DNA of 64,000 nucleotides from Pseudogymnoascus destructans (lineage: Eukaryota; Ascomycota; Leotiomycetes; Thelebolales; Thelebolaceae). Shown here one piece after another: positions 53,637 to 63,155 of this stretch. Position 1 is the first letter of the stretch. Every line of letters begins with the position of its first letter. The stretch spans positions 186,001 through 250,000 of the forward strand of contig NW_020167538.1 in the NCBI RefSeq assembly GCF_001641265.1, read 5' to 3'. Made by a program: the position numbers and the translations under genes. The notes below the pieces were generated by a model that saw only the letters and a program-made list of their open reading frames with translations, had not been told where the DNA came from and ran no database searches.

Positions 53637-54859
53637 ATGGCGAACATCGTAGTTGTCGGGTGCGTATTATGAGCAACCCAGACTGAGGGGTTATCCTGAC
53701 ATTACGCAGTGCTGGCGTCTCCGGACTCACCACTGCGCTCCTTCTCTCCAGGAACCCCGCATATAATGTCACCATAGTAGCCAGACACATGCCCGGTGAC
53801 TATGACATCGAATATACCTCGCCATGGGCTGGAGCCAACTTTTCCCCGTACGCTAATCAAACCACCCCCTCCTCTCCCCATCCGATAGCCACTGACCCCC
53901 GCATCCAGACACACAAACGATGAAAGGGGTCCCTGGGAGAGAAACACCTTCCCCGAGCTCTACCGCCTCGCCAACGACGTCCCAGAATCAGGCATCCACC
54001 TCCAAGGCAAACCCTCCCATCCCTCCATCCCTCCATCCCACACGCCAACTAACCTCCTCCAGACTCCCTGGTCCTCAACCGCACGAAAGACCTCGGGTCT
54101 GGTGCAGCTATGAGATTATCCGCCGACCCAAACCCCTGGTATAAAGACGTAGTCCCCGACTACCGCGTTGTCTCCTCCTCCGAGCTTCCTGCAGGCTACG
54201 ACTCCGGCATCCGTCACTCCTCCGTCTGTATTAACACCGCCATCTATCTCCCCTATCTAGTTAGCCAATGCCTCGCCAACGGTGCCCGCATATCTCGTGC
54301 GGAGCTTTCCCACATCTCTGATGCAGCCTCGCTGCACCACTCCGGCAAGCCCGCGGACCTCGTCGTGAACTGCACTGGACTCCTGGCGTCCAAGCTAGGT
54401 GGTGTAATGGACACCAAGGTCGTTCCAGTGCGTGGCCAGACGGTCGTGGTCAGGAATGAAGCTACCCCCATGATCGCAACATCAGGCACCGACGACGGCC
54501 CAGACGAGCTATGCTACATAATGCAGCGCGCGGCAGGTGGAGGCACCGTGCTCGGCGGGACGTATATAGTAGGTAGTTGGGAGGCAGCGCCAGATATGGA
54601 GATTGCGGCGCGGATTATGAAGAGGGCTGTTGAGGTATGTCCGGAGCTTGCGGGGGGGAAGGGCGTCGAGGGGTTGAGTGTTGTTAGACATGGGGTTGGG
54701 TTGAGGCCGGTGAGGGAGGGGGGAGTGAGGGTTGAGAAGGAGAGGGTAGGTGCAGTGTGGGTGGTGCATAATTATGGGCATGGGGGGTGGGGGTATCAGG
54801 GCTCGTATGGGTGCGCGCAGGGGGCTGTGGAGCTTGTTCGGGAAGCGCTAGCTGCGTGA
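53637..54859 (+). CDS. D-amino-acid oxidase (FAD-dependent)
   Basis: It oxidises D-amino acids to 2-oxo acids with H2O2 release, usually in peroxisomes. Exons are 53637-53659, 53710-53847, 53909-54006 and 54063-54859, 351 residues. The first exon splits the FAD motif: MANIVVVG joins GAGVSGLTTALLL. Other features: WAGANFSPH, VNCTGL, PVRGQTVVV, a C-terminal substrate/FAD region HGVGLRPVREGGVRVE and HNYGHGGWGYQGSYG. Intron 3 (54007-54062) appears to use a GC donor (AAG|GCAAAC) with a clean CTAAC branch and CCTCCAG acceptor; no GT donor would keep the frame. The terminus EALAA is not a typical PTS1 signal, so location is uncertain. Confidence 0.9.
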
Positions 54860-55032
54860 GTGAATCTTTTATCAATCTAAATCTAGCATTGTGGCATCTT
54901 TGTATAGGCAAAATAGCATAACTAAACCTCAAGCGAGGTCAACGAGATACAAAGAAACAATGCCTTCCAGATGCCCGGTGCCTGCCTCTACCTGAACTCG
55001 AACTTGGCCTGGCTTTATACTCTCCTTCCCCT

Positions 55033-56030
55033 CTATTTCTTCTTCTTCTTCTTCTTCTTCTTCCTCCTCCCCTCTGCCTCCACTTCATCGCCATCTCCGC
55101 CGGCTACATCAATCGAGTTTGCCAAGTGACTTGCCCTGTTTTGGAATATGCGGAGGGCAGTAAGCTCTTGTTTAATATCGTCAGGGCAGAACATCTCGCA
55201 AAGCGTGGTCATGTCATTATAGACCCTTAAATTGCCAAATATTTAGCGATCTCCCTTACTTATCCATATTTCTGGAGCCACTTACACTTGTCTCTGACTG
55301 GAGCCTGGAATATAGATCGTATTGCCGATGTTAAATGTCAACGAGTAGAGAAGATTGCGGGCGTCCCAATCTTCCTCTTTTCACCACCCGGTGATCAGCA
55401 AACACTCTTAAATTACAGTGACTCGAAGAGGACCAACCTGGCTCAGAAACAGGGAAGCATTTCTTGTAGTTCTTGATATATGCCAAATTACTAAGTCGAT
55501 GTCTAGGTGCCCTCCAGTTCCCAGTGTCGTATACATTATGCCCATAAAATGAGCACACATCGAACACAAATGCCTCACCTGTTTTCATATCCGTTGCTGT
55601 GTTGCCATCCCAACAATCGCCATGGATAAGGGACGACTTGAGGACACGGCCATCAGACTGGAGTGGTAGCAACAGCCTCGGAACGACCTTCTCAAGGGTA
55701 AGTTTGCAAACAATGTCGAATTCAGGCCACTGGAGGATAGGCCTAGCTAAATCCATGACATGACCAAGATGGTTTAAGTAAAATGTGCACCACGAATCTT
55801 CCCACGTAGCAACGGCCTGAGCAATCTTTGCATGGCAGGTCGAAATATGGAAGCCGAACTTCCCCGTGGGAGAAACTGAACGCTGATGCATGTCTGCCAG
55901 GCGAGCTGCCAAGTTCACAGGAGCAGCTGGCTGCTCCCCGACGTCGCGGAACTCCGCCAGGAGGAAATATATGTCTACGTTATCCGTGGTAGTCGTGTCA
56001 TACTTTCCCCATGCATATGGCTTGGGAACA
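55033..56030 (-). pseudogene. Ketosamine-3-kinase (fructosamine kinase) gene, 5'-truncated
   Basis: Family enzymes phosphorylate ketosamines on glycated proteins for repair. Exons seen are from about 56030 to 55438, 55376-55286 and 55225-55033. The protein runs VPKPYAWGKYD..., SPTGKFGFHISTCH, WEDSWCTFYLNHL, the kinase motif LIHGDCWDGNTATD, FDVCSFYGHNVYDTGNWR, then YKKCFPVSEP, EEDWDARNLLYSLTFNIGN and a Lys-rich tail. The canonical HGDLW reads HGDCW. The N-terminal third (substrate lobe and nucleotide loop) is not found upstream on the minus strand to 56400, where transposon relics begin. The remaining frame could start at an internal Met (55918) but would lack the N-lobe, so it is likely non-functional. 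Confidence 0.7.
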
Positions 56031-56416
56031 AGGAATACTCGCAGTATTTCGTACCATTTAGCAGTTATCGCATATGGAAGCCAGATGCCATAATTTTAAA
56101 AAGGTTGTGCGGTTTTTGCACAAATTTACGGTACGGGAGTAGATTATGTGCATATTTATATCTTCGGTTGGATCTTAAGTTGTTAGGGGCTTATATTCAG
56201 GTCAACAGTAGTAGCGTTGCATACCTTGTCTATCAACTTCTCTTAGCCGGACACGGGTGAAGAACTGCAGCTTAAATCCAGCTTGTCATAATATAAAGAG
56301 ATGGTCATAATTCTTCTATTTGCAGTCTATCCTAGGAAGCCAACATAGCCTCATTAACAGTGATATACTTCAGATACTTCTGCAGACTCAAAGGTCAGCC
56401 TCGGTTCGAACTGTCC
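56031..56416. other. AT-rich DNA between two relics, nothing recognised
   Basis: No trace of the missing kinase N-terminus or of a transposon end was found by eye. Confidence 0.4.
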
Positions 56417-56985
56417 TTACAAATGGGCTTTCAAGAGTGATTGTACGTCGCGTTTGATTTGTTGCTTTTGAGCCTCGTATGTACACAACGTCGAGGTCTG
56501 TATTGTTGGAATAGAGTTTGGTAGCCAGTTATCGATTTCTGGATTAAGGTAGTAGAGTAATGCCCTAAATTCCAATAGTGTTGCCATATGGAAAGGGACT
56601 CCACAAGTTGTAATCCATCGTACATATAGCTGCTCAACAACAGTAGGGTCCAAGGCTTGAGTTGTAATAGTAGAGAGACAGCGGCGTTTATAATTCGCCT
56701 CCTTAGCTTTATCGAAAGCATCAGCGATGCTAGAGTACTTTGAATTGAGGTAGTTCGAGATTCCTGAGTAGAGGATATATCGATGTCGTGTTCTTTTAGG
56801 TGCCTTGTAATAATCTTCGTTCTGCCAGACTCAAGATACTCCTTTAGACAGTATCTACAACGCTATATTAACCTGCCCTGGTGGTTACGAATGATATCGC
56901 AGCGGCTAACAGGCGTATGGTCCCAGACCTTTGAAAATCGTTTGCTTGTAGTTGTTCTTACAGAGACAGAGTGAGAGGATAGTGT
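56417..56985 (-). pseudogene. hAT transposase relic (BED finger plus N-terminal region)
   Basis: The minus strand reads SKVWDHTPV..., then HQGRLI, a stop where the family usually has Trp, then RCRYCLKEY...RTKIITRHLKEHD: a BED zinc finger with its C-x2-C and H-x4-H pairs. After a frame change comes VRWITTCGVPFHMATLLEFRALLYYLNPEIDNWLPNS, the typical segment before the hAT catalytic core. It ends KAHL with a stop; the core and dimerisation region are missing. It belongs to a different family from the intact hAT at 31530. Confidence 0.65.
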
Positions 56986-57214
56986 AGGTTTAAGTACAGG
57001 TGAACTCGGGGTTTCAAATCGTTCACTGTCCGCTCACTGTCGTGCTGTAGTGGCGACTAGAAGATCGGAAAACGGCAAAGGAACTGCTAGAAGATCCGTG
57101 GCTAAATGACCAAATAGATTGATGTATGGTGCAGTATATATTAGAAGTACATTAGAGTTACTCACGCTGCCTTACAAACAGACCGTCGGTGAACCAGACA
57201 AACCAGATTGCCAA

Positions 57215-57800
57215 TTCCCTCATATCAGCCCCCGCCAAAAACCTCCTCACAGTCTCAACACCCAACTCAACCCTCCCATTCCTCCTCTTATTCTCAAACA
57301 ACTCATGTCCCACTGTAACGGGTGCCGCCGTTACAGTACATGTGGTATATAAAGCGTGTTACGTGTATTCCGGGCGAGCCGGAATACTGTAGTCTTTTTG
57401 GCTCAGTGGGATGTAGAGCGAGCGTAACCGTACATCGTTACACCCACACTCCCAACTTCCTCCCATTCCATCCCCTCTTCAAACCCCTCTTCCCTCACCG
57501 CATCAACCACTCCCGCATCGCAAACCTCATATACCCTAGGCTCCCCCCACCTCCAACTAACAAAACCCTCCTCCCCTCCGCAACTCTATCAAACCCCCTC
57601 GCATCACCCACCATCGCTTGCACAAGCGCAAAATCATATCTCAGCACCGGCGCCAACATCTCCATCGTTACGATCCCTTCATCCTCCTCCCCGGCTGCCT
57701 TCCGCCTAGCCTGTTCCCTCGCCTCAGCGGACATAACCAGTCCCGTTAGGAAACGGATGATGAAATCCGGACATTTACGCAGCCATCGTCTGCGCGAAGC
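57215..57800 (-). pseudogene. Alpha/beta-hydrolase gene fragment, split by an LTR-like element
   Basis: The minus strand encodes FIIRFLTGLVMSAEAREQ..., ALVQAMVGDARGFDRVAEGRRVLLVGGGGSLGYM, like the cap and strand preceding the catalytic Asp region of small alpha/beta hydrolases. After a frame change it reads EEVGSVGHELFENKRRNGRVELGVETVRRFL, like the catalytic-His segment. Removing the 57314-57442 element and one CCCAC copy restores this last frame (VG|HELFEN). The N-terminal half with the nucleophile elbow is absent. Confidence 0.5.
57314..57442 (-). mobile_element. 129-bp LTR-like element (possible solo LTR of a miniature retrotransposon)
   Basis: Ends are TGTAACGGG and ATCGTTACA (TG...CA), with a 5-bp duplication CCCAC on both sides (57309-57313, 57443-57447). 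It contains a TATATAAAG box and several CGTTAC / GTAACG motifs in both orientations. There is no coding capacity. Size and structure fit a solo LTR of a TRIM-type element. The inner TATA box reads on the plus strand, so the element may be in plus orientation. Confidence 0.75.
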
Positions 57801-58283
57801 ACTTGTGGCTTTGGGGGCTTTGGTGAGCGGCCATCTTGGATGAGATGGTGAATCTATGGACTTGACACAATAAGCTGGCTGGTAGGATAGGTATATGGAT
57901 GTGTTGGTTATCACAGCCAGCTTACCCGTTCACCATTAGCGATGTCACCTAGCCATGCCAACCATGAGGAACTGCGAGCTCTTATGACATGAGTAGAAAT
58001 ACTAGAAACACGCTCAAAGACAAGATGGAAGTATATAGCTGTCGTACGCCTTGTATTTTCTTTCGTCTTCGTTCTCGTCTGGTTACGTGACGTTTCTCAA
58101 CGTCGTCGTTTTATTAACGATGTCAACCGAAGCAAACTTTATCCAACAACATTTCCAGACACACCCACAAACAAATAGACAAAATAAAGGATAAATCACA
58201 AGTAATATCGTGAACTAGCATGCAAAGGTGCATTTCCACAACATTGCACAGTTAAAAAATAAAACAAAAAATTAATGATGCTT
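57801..58283. other. Intergenic, nothing recognised
   Basis: No supported coding sequence. On the minus strand just downstream of tRNA-Arg(TCG) are T-runs (complement of ACAAAAAATT near 58265) suited to Pol III termination. Confidence 0.45.
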
Positions 58284-58378
58284 TGACCCCCGCCGGGATC
58301 GAACCGACAATCTTTTGATACCATATAGCGCCGAAGCGGAAATCGAAGTCAAACGCCTTGCCATTGGGCCAGGAGGCC
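58284..58378 (-). tRNA. tRNA-Arg (anticodon TCG) with an intron of about 23 nt
   Basis: The acceptor GGCCTCC pairs with GGGGGTC, allowing G-T pairs. D-arm GGCCCAATGGCAAGGC. The anticodon stem is TTTGA/TCAAA with loop CTTCGA..A, anticodon TCG. The intron (TTTCCGCTTCGGCGC...) starts one base after the anticodon and itself can form a CCGC/GCGG-type stem. T-arm GTCGG-TTCGATC-CCGGC. A TTTTTT terminator follows about 15 nt downstream. Confidence 0.88.
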
Positions 58379-58620
58379 ATTTTTATAACATAGCGACGCC
58401 AATCCCATATTAATAATCCCTCTTGCCCTCATCCTGTAATCCAAAACCCACAAAAAAAAACTCCTCGCACCCACCGATAGCTGTGGATCGATTGTGGATC
58501 ACCGATGGTGGGGGCGCAAAAATATTATTCGCGAAGCCTTGGTGGGGATGGATTAGGTGGGCAAAAAAATTAAAAAAATTGCGAAAAAGTTATGCTCGTT
58601 GATCGAGATGTTATGAATAG

Positions 58621-58692
58621 TGACCTACGCAGGGATCGAACCTGCAATCTCTTGATTCGTAGTCAAGCGCCTTGCCATTGGGCCAGCAGGCC
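58621..58692 (-). tRNA. tRNA-Arg (anticodon ACG)
   Basis: The acceptor GGCCTGC pairs with GTAGGTC. D-arm GGCCCAATGGCAAGGC is the same as in the tRNA-Arg 240 bp downstream. The anticodon arm CTTGA-CTACGAA-TCAAG gives ACG. T-arm GCAGG-TTCGATC-CCTGC. There is no intron. A TTTTT run lies about 35 nt downstream. The two Arg genes are in the same orientation, probably an old duplication. Confidence 0.92.
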
Positions 58693-60343
58693 TATTTCAT
58701 GTGTTAAACATGCGTAATGATGTATTTGAGAGGGTTCGGGTGTTGCATCCCTCGAAGTCACGGTCGAGACTTTCAGGAAATGCCGTAGAACCTCTAGTTA
58801 TATAACAATAACCACTAGGAATCATATATTAAGAAGTATAATCAGGGTCTTGGGGATTTCCTACAGGCCTACAAAAAGCGTACGTAGGCCCGTAGATTAG
58901 GTTGTAACTCCATTGATTATATTATACTATTTTACTGTACTCTACTGTGAAGCTTCTGCTCCGCCGTTGCCCGACGTATTATAACTAACAACACTTAAAA
59001 AACTAGGCATCAGCAGCGCCGCCTTACTTGCATCTCTATTTTAATTTCTAGACCGTCAGCTGTTTGAATATCAAGTATTTGTATCATTTGCTACTACCAT
59101 ACAATATGTCACACGCCGAGGTTCTTGAGATACAAGGGAGCATTTCCAATATCCGTATCGGCAACGCCCAACGAGAGCTGGAGACAACTCCGTCCGATCC
59201 CGTTCCCCTTCCACAGACGACAGGAGCATATACAGTGGACAGTAGTGTTATCGCAGGTAAGATCACACGTAGCCGCATAGAATCAGAATCTTCGTACTCA
59301 CTGTAGAACTTGCAAGCCTTCCCAATTCCCGGCACGAAAGTTACCCACGCACTGAGCTATGGGGAATCATTGTGGGAAAGACGGCAAAGATTATTGCCCA
59401 GTTACCTTCTGGGGTAACTGTGAAATTATTTTCTAAAGTAAAGAAACCCAAATATAAACATGGGAATAGCGGCTCATTTTTACTGTCTAGGTCGTCACAC
59501 TCGGAGAGACTGGCCGATATATGTGCGGAGGAGAATTTGAATCCCTCAGAGCCATATATGCTGTATCGCCGGTGCATCAAGATCCCCAACCCGCGCTGCC
59601 CAAAAAACCCCCCTCCCATAATACCCCCAACTGAATCCGAAACTCCTACAAAAATCCAAATCAACAGCATCTATTTTCTCCACGCCCCCGGCTCTGGTAT
59701 TGGCGCATCTTTCAGATTCTCCTTACCAAGCACCCTGGCGCAATCGTGGCACAACCGTCAATTGAGCGATCCTACACCAAGAAATGCCAGGAGTAGCGTT
59801 AGGCAAAAAACTAGAAAGGCCTGTGCACTGTTGTGCACAGTTCTAACAGTCTTCGACCGTCTTACAGCTGATTGTCTCACAACCGACTGGGAGATGCCTC
59901 AATCTTCAAGTGAGAAAAGCAGATGCAAACTGAAAACATAAGGCATGCATAGAACAAGCAAGTATCTCGCTTTCAAGTTTAAACGTGTGTATCTGTATAA
60001 ATGTATGTGTATTCAAAAATCTAATTAACTAAATATCTCTCTCCCTCATTAATCCCTTCCATCTCTCTAAATTATCAGACTCTCATCTGCTCTCAAGCCT
60101 CCCATCGTCGACAAAAAAAAAGTGATATCTCTAAGCTGCTCAATCGCAAGTTTGAAAATGCAAATCCAAATAAAAAAGCAGTGTATCGTGTCGTAGTGAT
60201 CGTGTGGTTGTAGTTTGTTGGTTCTAAGATAAACGTCGTTATAATGCAACTCTCATCTCATCCCCTCTTAAGATAAACTCTTAGATGCGCTAAGCAACCG
60301 GTGGCGCTAAAACACCAAACTTGGCAATTTGCGCCGCTCCAGC
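58693..60343. other. Gene-poor stretch
   Basis: Open frames at 59106-59306 and 59372-59941 show no recognisable family, no intron logic and ordinary composition, so I do not call them genes. CTCAATTAGAGG-type AT-rich DNA surrounds them. Confidence 0.45.
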
Positions 60344-60556
60344 CTAGTACTCCTCAGTCCCCCTACTCAGCATGCTCTTAACCCTGCTCTTGAGGCTCTT
60401 CTTCTCCCCCTTCGGCTTGGCCGCCACCGCCTTGACACTCGGCGCGCGCGACGCAGCAGCAGGCGTGATGATGGAGGCGGCGCGGGAGGCGGCGCGGGAG
60501 GAGGGCGCCGAGTTGGGGGCGGAGAAGGTCAGGCTTGGGAGGTAGACGGCGGACAT
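60344..60556 (-). CDS. Small basic hypothetical protein (70 residues)
   Basis: It reads MSAVYLPSLTFSAPNSAPSSRAASRAAS... ending KPKGEKKSLKSRVKSMLSRGTEEY. The Ser/Ala-rich first half and Lys-rich C-terminal helix resemble small fungal hypothetical proteins I have the impression are conserved. Upstream on the minus strand, CACAACCATCACT precedes the ATG and a GTATATAAGG TATA box lies about 180 bp before it. There is no intron. Function unknown. Confidence 0.55.
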   Translation of the reverse strand: MSAVYLPSLTFSAPNSAPSSRAASRAASIITPAAASRAPSVKAVAAKPKGEKKSLKSRVKSMLSRGTEEY

Positions 60557-63155
60557 AGTGATGGTTGTTGTGGGTGTGTTTGGTGGTGTGGGTGGTTGTG
60601 GTGGTGTGGTTGTGGTGGTTGTTGCGTTGGTTTGGTAGATGCTTGAAGCTCTTGATTGTGTGAACGAAGCTGATGTTGATGCTGATGATAGAACGAAAAA
60701 GAGAACTCACCATCGACCTACCCTCTCCTTATATACTTTTCCCCGCATCCCAATCCACCTGTTGCCATCTTTTTTTGCCCCTCCCCTATGACTGTCCCGT
60801 GGATATCCACGCCTTGCGGTACATGGGTCGTGGGAACGCCATCTGGCTCACAAATCGAGCATTAGTAAGAGCCGTCTGACTAAACTCCCCCACTACCACC
60901 CACCACCCTTAGAGGCCGGAATTGACACTCCTTGAGGCCGGAATAGCTGCACACCGTCGCTCGGAATAGCTACACTCATCCACATCACCCACACGTCCAG
61001 GCCGGAATCGCCTCGTCCAGGCCGGAATCGCCTCGTCCAGGCCGGAATCGCCTCATCTAGGCCGGAATCACCTCGTCCAGGCCACCCCGCCGACGATATC
61101 CGCGACGCGATGGGGTAACAACTTGACTCCTCGCCGCCGAGGTTGCTCCATCGTGGGATCCATAGTTGCAAATTCTGACAGTTGCGTGACGGCGGCGGCT
61201 AGAGAAGAGAGGGTGTGTGTGGGTGTCTAATTCCATTATGTATCATGTACCACCACAACTCACCTAGTTTGTATGCATGACACATGTACTATCTACTACC
61301 CCACCCACTCCCCCTCAGCCTCGCTAGGTTACAGATGTGTGGCGGATGCCTCAATCCTCACTTCTCATTGGCCCGGCTATCCTCGCTGGGGCAAAATAAT
61401 TCTTCATCTTCGTACGTACGTACTCCTCCTACCATATGAGAATTTTTGTATGAGGCGCCTTCTTCCAAGGGCGTGCTCTCCCGCTTTCAAGATCGGAGAG
61501 AGGGGTTATGATTACAAAGCAGCCGTTAGTCGTGATTCTTATCAAAGCCTTTCTTACCATATCTTCCTGACAAATCAGGCTTCATTATCCCGCCGTCTTA
61601 GTACACCAATTCTGACAGGTCACGTGCGACGCTATTTCCCAAGGTGAGTCACGTGAATCGCTATTAAGATATCAAATATGGAGGGTATATATGCTATCGT
61701 GTACAATCGCCCGCAAACGCCAAACCTTGCGACAACCCTGAAGACTCGAAGCCCATTGCTTGAAGCCCATTGTTGGTACAGGTACGACTCCCCAATCTCG
61801 TTGTCTCTATCACTCATCCCCTGGACTGTTGGACCTTTCCCCGCTACCTGGGGCGGCAATGAAGCTGCCGGAGTCGGCGTCTGCGCGGTTTGTACCAGGA
61901 CACTCCTCTTTCAACACCTTTAGTGTCGATTCCCCCTTCTAATACGTCGCCTCCTAACCATGGCGGCAGTGCTCGTGGCCGGCGCGTACATCCCCACGTC
62001 CGGAATCTTCACGTTCTCTCGCCGCCCCGCCGCTTCCCGCGCCGCGTCCGCTCGCTTGAGCAGCGCCAGGTCCACCTTCATCTTGTCCATTTCGCCTCGC
62101 ATCCCTTCCATCTCTGCCCTCACGCCGTCCGCCTCTATTCTTGCCATCTTCAGCTCTAACCGCATAATGGCCTCTCATCACCGTGGGTAGGTACGCCATG
62201 TCCAGTGCCATATTCAGCTCGACATTGCCACTGGGGAGGATCGTCTTTGACTTGCTGGCGGGGAGTTTGGGCAGGAATATTGTGCATGATGCTGTTGGAC
62301 GGGGTACTGCACAGCAAGTATCCAATCACTGTCCAAATGGGTTATTGTGTCCTGTGAAGCCGCCCGCCAACAATGTACTCCGTACATCATACTTTATCAT
62401 CCAACGGAGTTGTGCCCGCCCCGCGAACCCCCGCGTATTCCCCGCCAATCCAATACCCGCAGCGTGTCTACTGTAGCTGCCAGGCGAGCCTCCTCAAAGC
62501 ATGAGTGGGGCGCATCTTTTACTAAAATGTGGCACTCGCCCCGACATTCCCTGTAATAACGTATTGTCAACATTGACAGCCGTGACCTCCGGACGGGCCG
62601 CACCGGTTGGAGGCCCAAGTTTCGCAGACAGGTCGGTCGAGGCGTCTGTTTTTCGTTGTGGTTGGGAGGGTACGAAGGTAGTGAGGACCTCGCCTCTCTC
62701 TCCAACTCTATAAATTTTGTTGTTTTGGACTAATTTCCACGGGCGTATGACTTGCTGTACAGCTCATTACAGCGACGTGTCAGCGCGGGCGACTTTCATG
62801 AGAGACACCGCCATACAGTCGGATGCTATATGGGGATAAACCAGCCTCGTCGGCTTGCGGGCATCGATGTGACCCATAGTTCTTGTGACGACCTTTTGTA
62901 GCGTCTTACCTGAGAGATGGGAGATATGGTTAGCCAAAACATTCTCCAATTTCCTGTCCTTTTTGAAGGGTGGCAATATCTTGAGTGAGAGCTTACTAGA
63001 GCGAACACAGATGCGCAAAATTGCCCTTATCGGCTCCCGCCAACGAAACTCAGAAAATGAGACGCTCTCAGAACTCAGCAACTTGGACCGAGATTTGAAC
63101 GCTACTAGTGGTATCTTAACCACAAGTCCGCAACTCTTCAGGGCCCGAGGAAAAA
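60557..63155. other. Gene-poor stretch before the STAND-type gene
   Basis: It contains the CCACAAC-rich promoter of the small protein, the 20-bp minisatellite, and a minus-strand coiled-coil-like stretch at 62165-61920 (LELKMARIEADGVRAEMEGMRGEM in pieces) preceded in another frame by VELNMALDMAYLPTV. The latter may be a relic of an unknown gene. Nothing else is supported. Confidence 0.4.
60995..61083 (+). repeat. 20-bp GC-rich tandem repeat, about 4.5 copies
   Basis: The unit is GTCCAGGCCGGAATCGCCTC, with single-base variants in the third and fourth copies. Isolated GGCCGGAAT copies occur just upstream near 60915 and 60935. Confidence 0.85.

Noticed and set aside
60893..61171. 92-codon minus-strand frame with repeated RRFRPGRGDSGLD
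   Set aside because: The repetition comes from the 20-bp minisatellite read in one frame; flanking sequence shows no gene.
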